Below, piece by piece: positions 62,640 to 64,000 of a stretch of 64,000 nucleotides of DNA. Both the position numbers and the translations under genes were made by a program. The stretch comes from Prauserella halophila (GTDB lineage Bacteria > Actinomycetota > Actinomycetes > Mycobacteriales > Pseudonocardiaceae): positions 434,001 through 498,000 of the forward strand of contig NZ_JAMTCQ010000010.1 in the NCBI RefSeq assembly GCF_024171895.1, given 5' to 3'. The notes beneath the pieces were generated by a model, which worked only from the letters and a program-made list of their open reading frames with translations, was not told the DNA's origin and did no database searches. Numbering within the stretch: position 1 is the stretch's first letter; the number at the start of each line of letters is the position of its first letter.

Positions 62640-62801
62640 TGCCGTTCCCTTTCCTGGGATCACCTGTTGTCTTCGCAGCGAAAGGCGCAGCCATGCATCC
62701 ATGTGCAGTGTGACGCAATCGCGCGGCCCGACAGCGCAGGTTTGCGCGTCGAGATCGGCCGGTGATCGTGCTTTGTGTGCGTGCGGGCATATCCTTGCGC
62801 C

Positions 62802-63692
62802 ATGGATTCGGCGGAACAGGGCCCGGGTGATCTGGTCCTCGGGCTGCCGTCACCCCTGGTCGAGTTGGGTGACGATCGCCTGCGCGAGCAAGGTGTCACG
62901 GTGTATCTCAAGCGGGATGATCTGATCCATCCCGAGGTTCCGGGGAACAAGTGGCGGAAGCTCAAGTACAACCTGGCGGCGGTCAAAGACCAAGGCCACA
63001 AACGCTTGTTGACGTTCGGCGGAGCTTATTCGAACCACATTCGCGCGACAGCTGCTGCCGGACACTACGTCGGACTCGAAACGGTTGGCGTGGTTCGGGG
63101 TGAGGAGCACTTACCGCTCAACGAGTCGTTGGCGTATGCCGCACGTCGAGGGATGGCGCTGACATACTTGGATCGCGCTGCGTACCGGCGAAAAACGGAG
63201 CAGGACGTTCTGGAGGCGTTGGTCGCCGAATTCGGCCCGTGCTACGTGGTGCCGGAAGGTGGCAGCAATGGCCTTGGGGTTCGTGGTTGCGCTGAGTTGC
63301 CCAGCGAGATCGGCATCGATTTCGACGTGGTTTGTTGTGCGACAGGCAGTGGTGGGACGGTCGCGGGGATCGCCTCCGGGCTCAACGGAAACTCGCGTGC
63401 GCTGGGATTCGCTGTCTTGAAAGGCGGACAATTTCTCCACGAAGAGGTGCGGAGGCTTCAGCGAGACGCAACCGGTGGAGAAACGGCGAACTGGGCGCTT
63501 GACTACGACTTCCACTTCGGCGGATACGCGAAGCGGAAGCCCGAGCTGGATGACTTCATCGAGGACTTCGAAGCGCGCCATGGGATCACCCTGGATTGGG
63601 TGTATGAGGCCAAGATGATGTACGGCCTGTTCCATCGCATCGGTTCCGGCGATTTCGCGCGAGGGACGACCCTTGTGGCGGTCTTGAGCTGA
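62802..63692 (+). CDS. D-cysteine desulfhydrase / ACC-deaminase family PLP enzyme
   Basis: 296 residues. The PLP-binding Lys lies in HPEVPGNKWRKLKYNL at about 51, and the phosphate-binding segment CCATGSGGTVAGIASGLNG at about 183. GGAYSNHIRATAAAGHYVGL is the family signature. It releases ammonia from D-cysteine or 1-aminocyclopropane-1-carboxylate-like substrates. Third codon positions are less GC-rich than neighbours, which may mean recent transfer. CATATC about 12 bp before ATG 62802 suggests leaderless transcription. Confidence 0.88.
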   Translation: MDSAEQGPGDLVLGLPSPLVELGDDRLREQGVTVYLKRDDLIHPEVPGNKWRKLKYNLAAVKDQGHKRLLTFGGAYSNHIRATAAAGHYVGLETVGVVRGEEHLPLNESLAYAARRGMALTYLDRAAYRRKTEQDVLEALVAEFGPCYVVPEGGSNGLGVRGCAELPSEIGIDFDVVCCATGSGGTVAGIASGLNGNSRALGFAVLKGGQFLHEEVRRLQRDATGGETANWALDYDFHFGGYAKRKPELDDFIEDFEARHGITLDWVYEAKMMYGLFHRIGSGDFARGTTLVAVLS

Positions 63693-63696
63693 CCGC

Positions 63697-64000
63697 TCAA
63701 ACCTTCTCATGGTAGGCCCGCTGCGCGGTCTTGGAGATCGAGGTCTCACACAGGGTGAGTTCCCATTGCCCGCTGTTGATGGTGAAGTCGCGCCCGAAAC
63801 CGAGCCACATGCCGGTCATTCGGCGGCCCGAAGGGTCGATGACCATTTGCAGTGTTCCGTGGAACGTAGCGCCCTTGTAGTAGCCGTTCGGTGACGTGTT
63901 CTCACGCCACGTTCCCGTGGCAACGGATTTGTCGACGGCGAGTTCGATGCGTAGTCGCGATCCGATCGTGTGCGGCAAACCTTGGCCGACGAGTCGGGCG
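63697..64000 (-). CDS. Partial gene, C-terminal domain of an HTH-regulator-like protein
   Basis: The frame is open to the window edge (the first residues seen are ARLVGQGLPHTIGSR), so the N-terminus is outside. The visible part, GTWRENTSPNGYYKGATFHG, QMVIDPSGRRMTGMWLGFGR and FTINSGQWELTLCE, matches the beta-rich tail that follows the HTH in many actinobacterial regulators. The HTH itself would lie beyond the window. The partial status and lower GC3 agree with the preceding gene. Confidence 0.55.
   Translation of the reverse strand, partial: ARLVGQGLPHTIGSRLRIELAVDKSVATGTWRENTSPNGYYKGATFHGTLQMVIDPSGRRMTGMWLGFGRDFTINSGQWELTLCETSISKTAQRAYHEKV

Overview
The window is very GC-rich actinobacterial chromosome. 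Mycothiol-type enzymes (DinB/MDMPI proteins, a mycoredoxin), two F420-type deazaflavin oxidoreductases, an Ig/YkuD L,D-transpeptidase, an HtaA-domain protein, the glnX-glnH-pknG signalling locus and a cholesterol oxidase together suggest the order Pseudonocardiales (Saccharomonospora, Prauserella or Amycolatopsis-like). The genus is an inference. No prophage, transposase, CRISPR array or secondary-metabolite cluster is visible; most of the content is housekeeping and stress genes.

Layout. 1-5 kb: envelope peptidases (M23 cut by the window edge, PG-binding/M15), an HTH-TM-Ig protein, DinB, a zinc-ribbon/metallothionein-like protein and an HtaA protein. 5-9.2 kb: a BlaI/M56 repressor-protease pair, three small membrane proteins with two BlaI-like operators, and a fatty-acid desaturase. 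9.4-14.5 kb: glnX-glnH-pknG (amino-acid sensing to protein kinase G). 14.5-19.2 kb: thioesterase, L,D-transpeptidase, cold-shock protein and small conserved proteins. 19.8-20.4 kb: tRNA-Glu, tRNA-Asp and tRNA-Phe. 20.6-28.7 kb: thioesterase-like protein, FG-GAP-like secreted protein, pirin, GatB/YqeY, two GNATs, SDR, MDMPI/SCP2, DinB and VOC. 28.8-31.6 kb: a 6C-like sRNA, a structured leader, nhaA and a deazaflavin-hemerythrin fusion. 32-34.7 kb: lutABC lactate oxidation. 34.9-36.9 kb: a deazaflavin enzyme divergent from a TetR gene with twin operators, then a second TetR. 37.2-40.3 kb: secreted lipase and Tat-type cholesterol oxidase. 40.3-42.7 kb: catalase, Fur-type repressor and mycoredoxin. 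42.8-51.8 kb: ArsR-AHSA1 fusion, charged coiled-coil protein, lipoprotein, ABC exporter with divergent GbsR/MarR-like regulator, FUSC exporter and a small MT0933-type protein. 51.9-55.7 kb: tyrA, M20 amidohydrolase, tadA pair and tRNA-Ser. 55.9-62.6 kb: secreted nuclease, DesKR-like two-component system divergent from an ABC exporter, and a frameshifted dihydrofolate-reductase-like gene. 62.8-64 kb: a PLP desulfhydrase-like gene and a partial gene, both with weaker GC3 bias.

The most unusual feature is non-coding. A family of 21-nt repeats (core GTGTTGCGGATTCCGGGG) sits in short tandem runs in six separate intergenic gaps, mostly between convergent genes. A second set of GCCCC-GAAGGTGCCCTTC-GGGGC hairpins and several locus-specific tandem repeats occur in the same kind of gap. 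Other non-coding candidates are the 6C-like sRNA, a pseudoknot leader on nhaA, and operator palindromes beside the BlaI, TetR, ArsR and GbsR genes.
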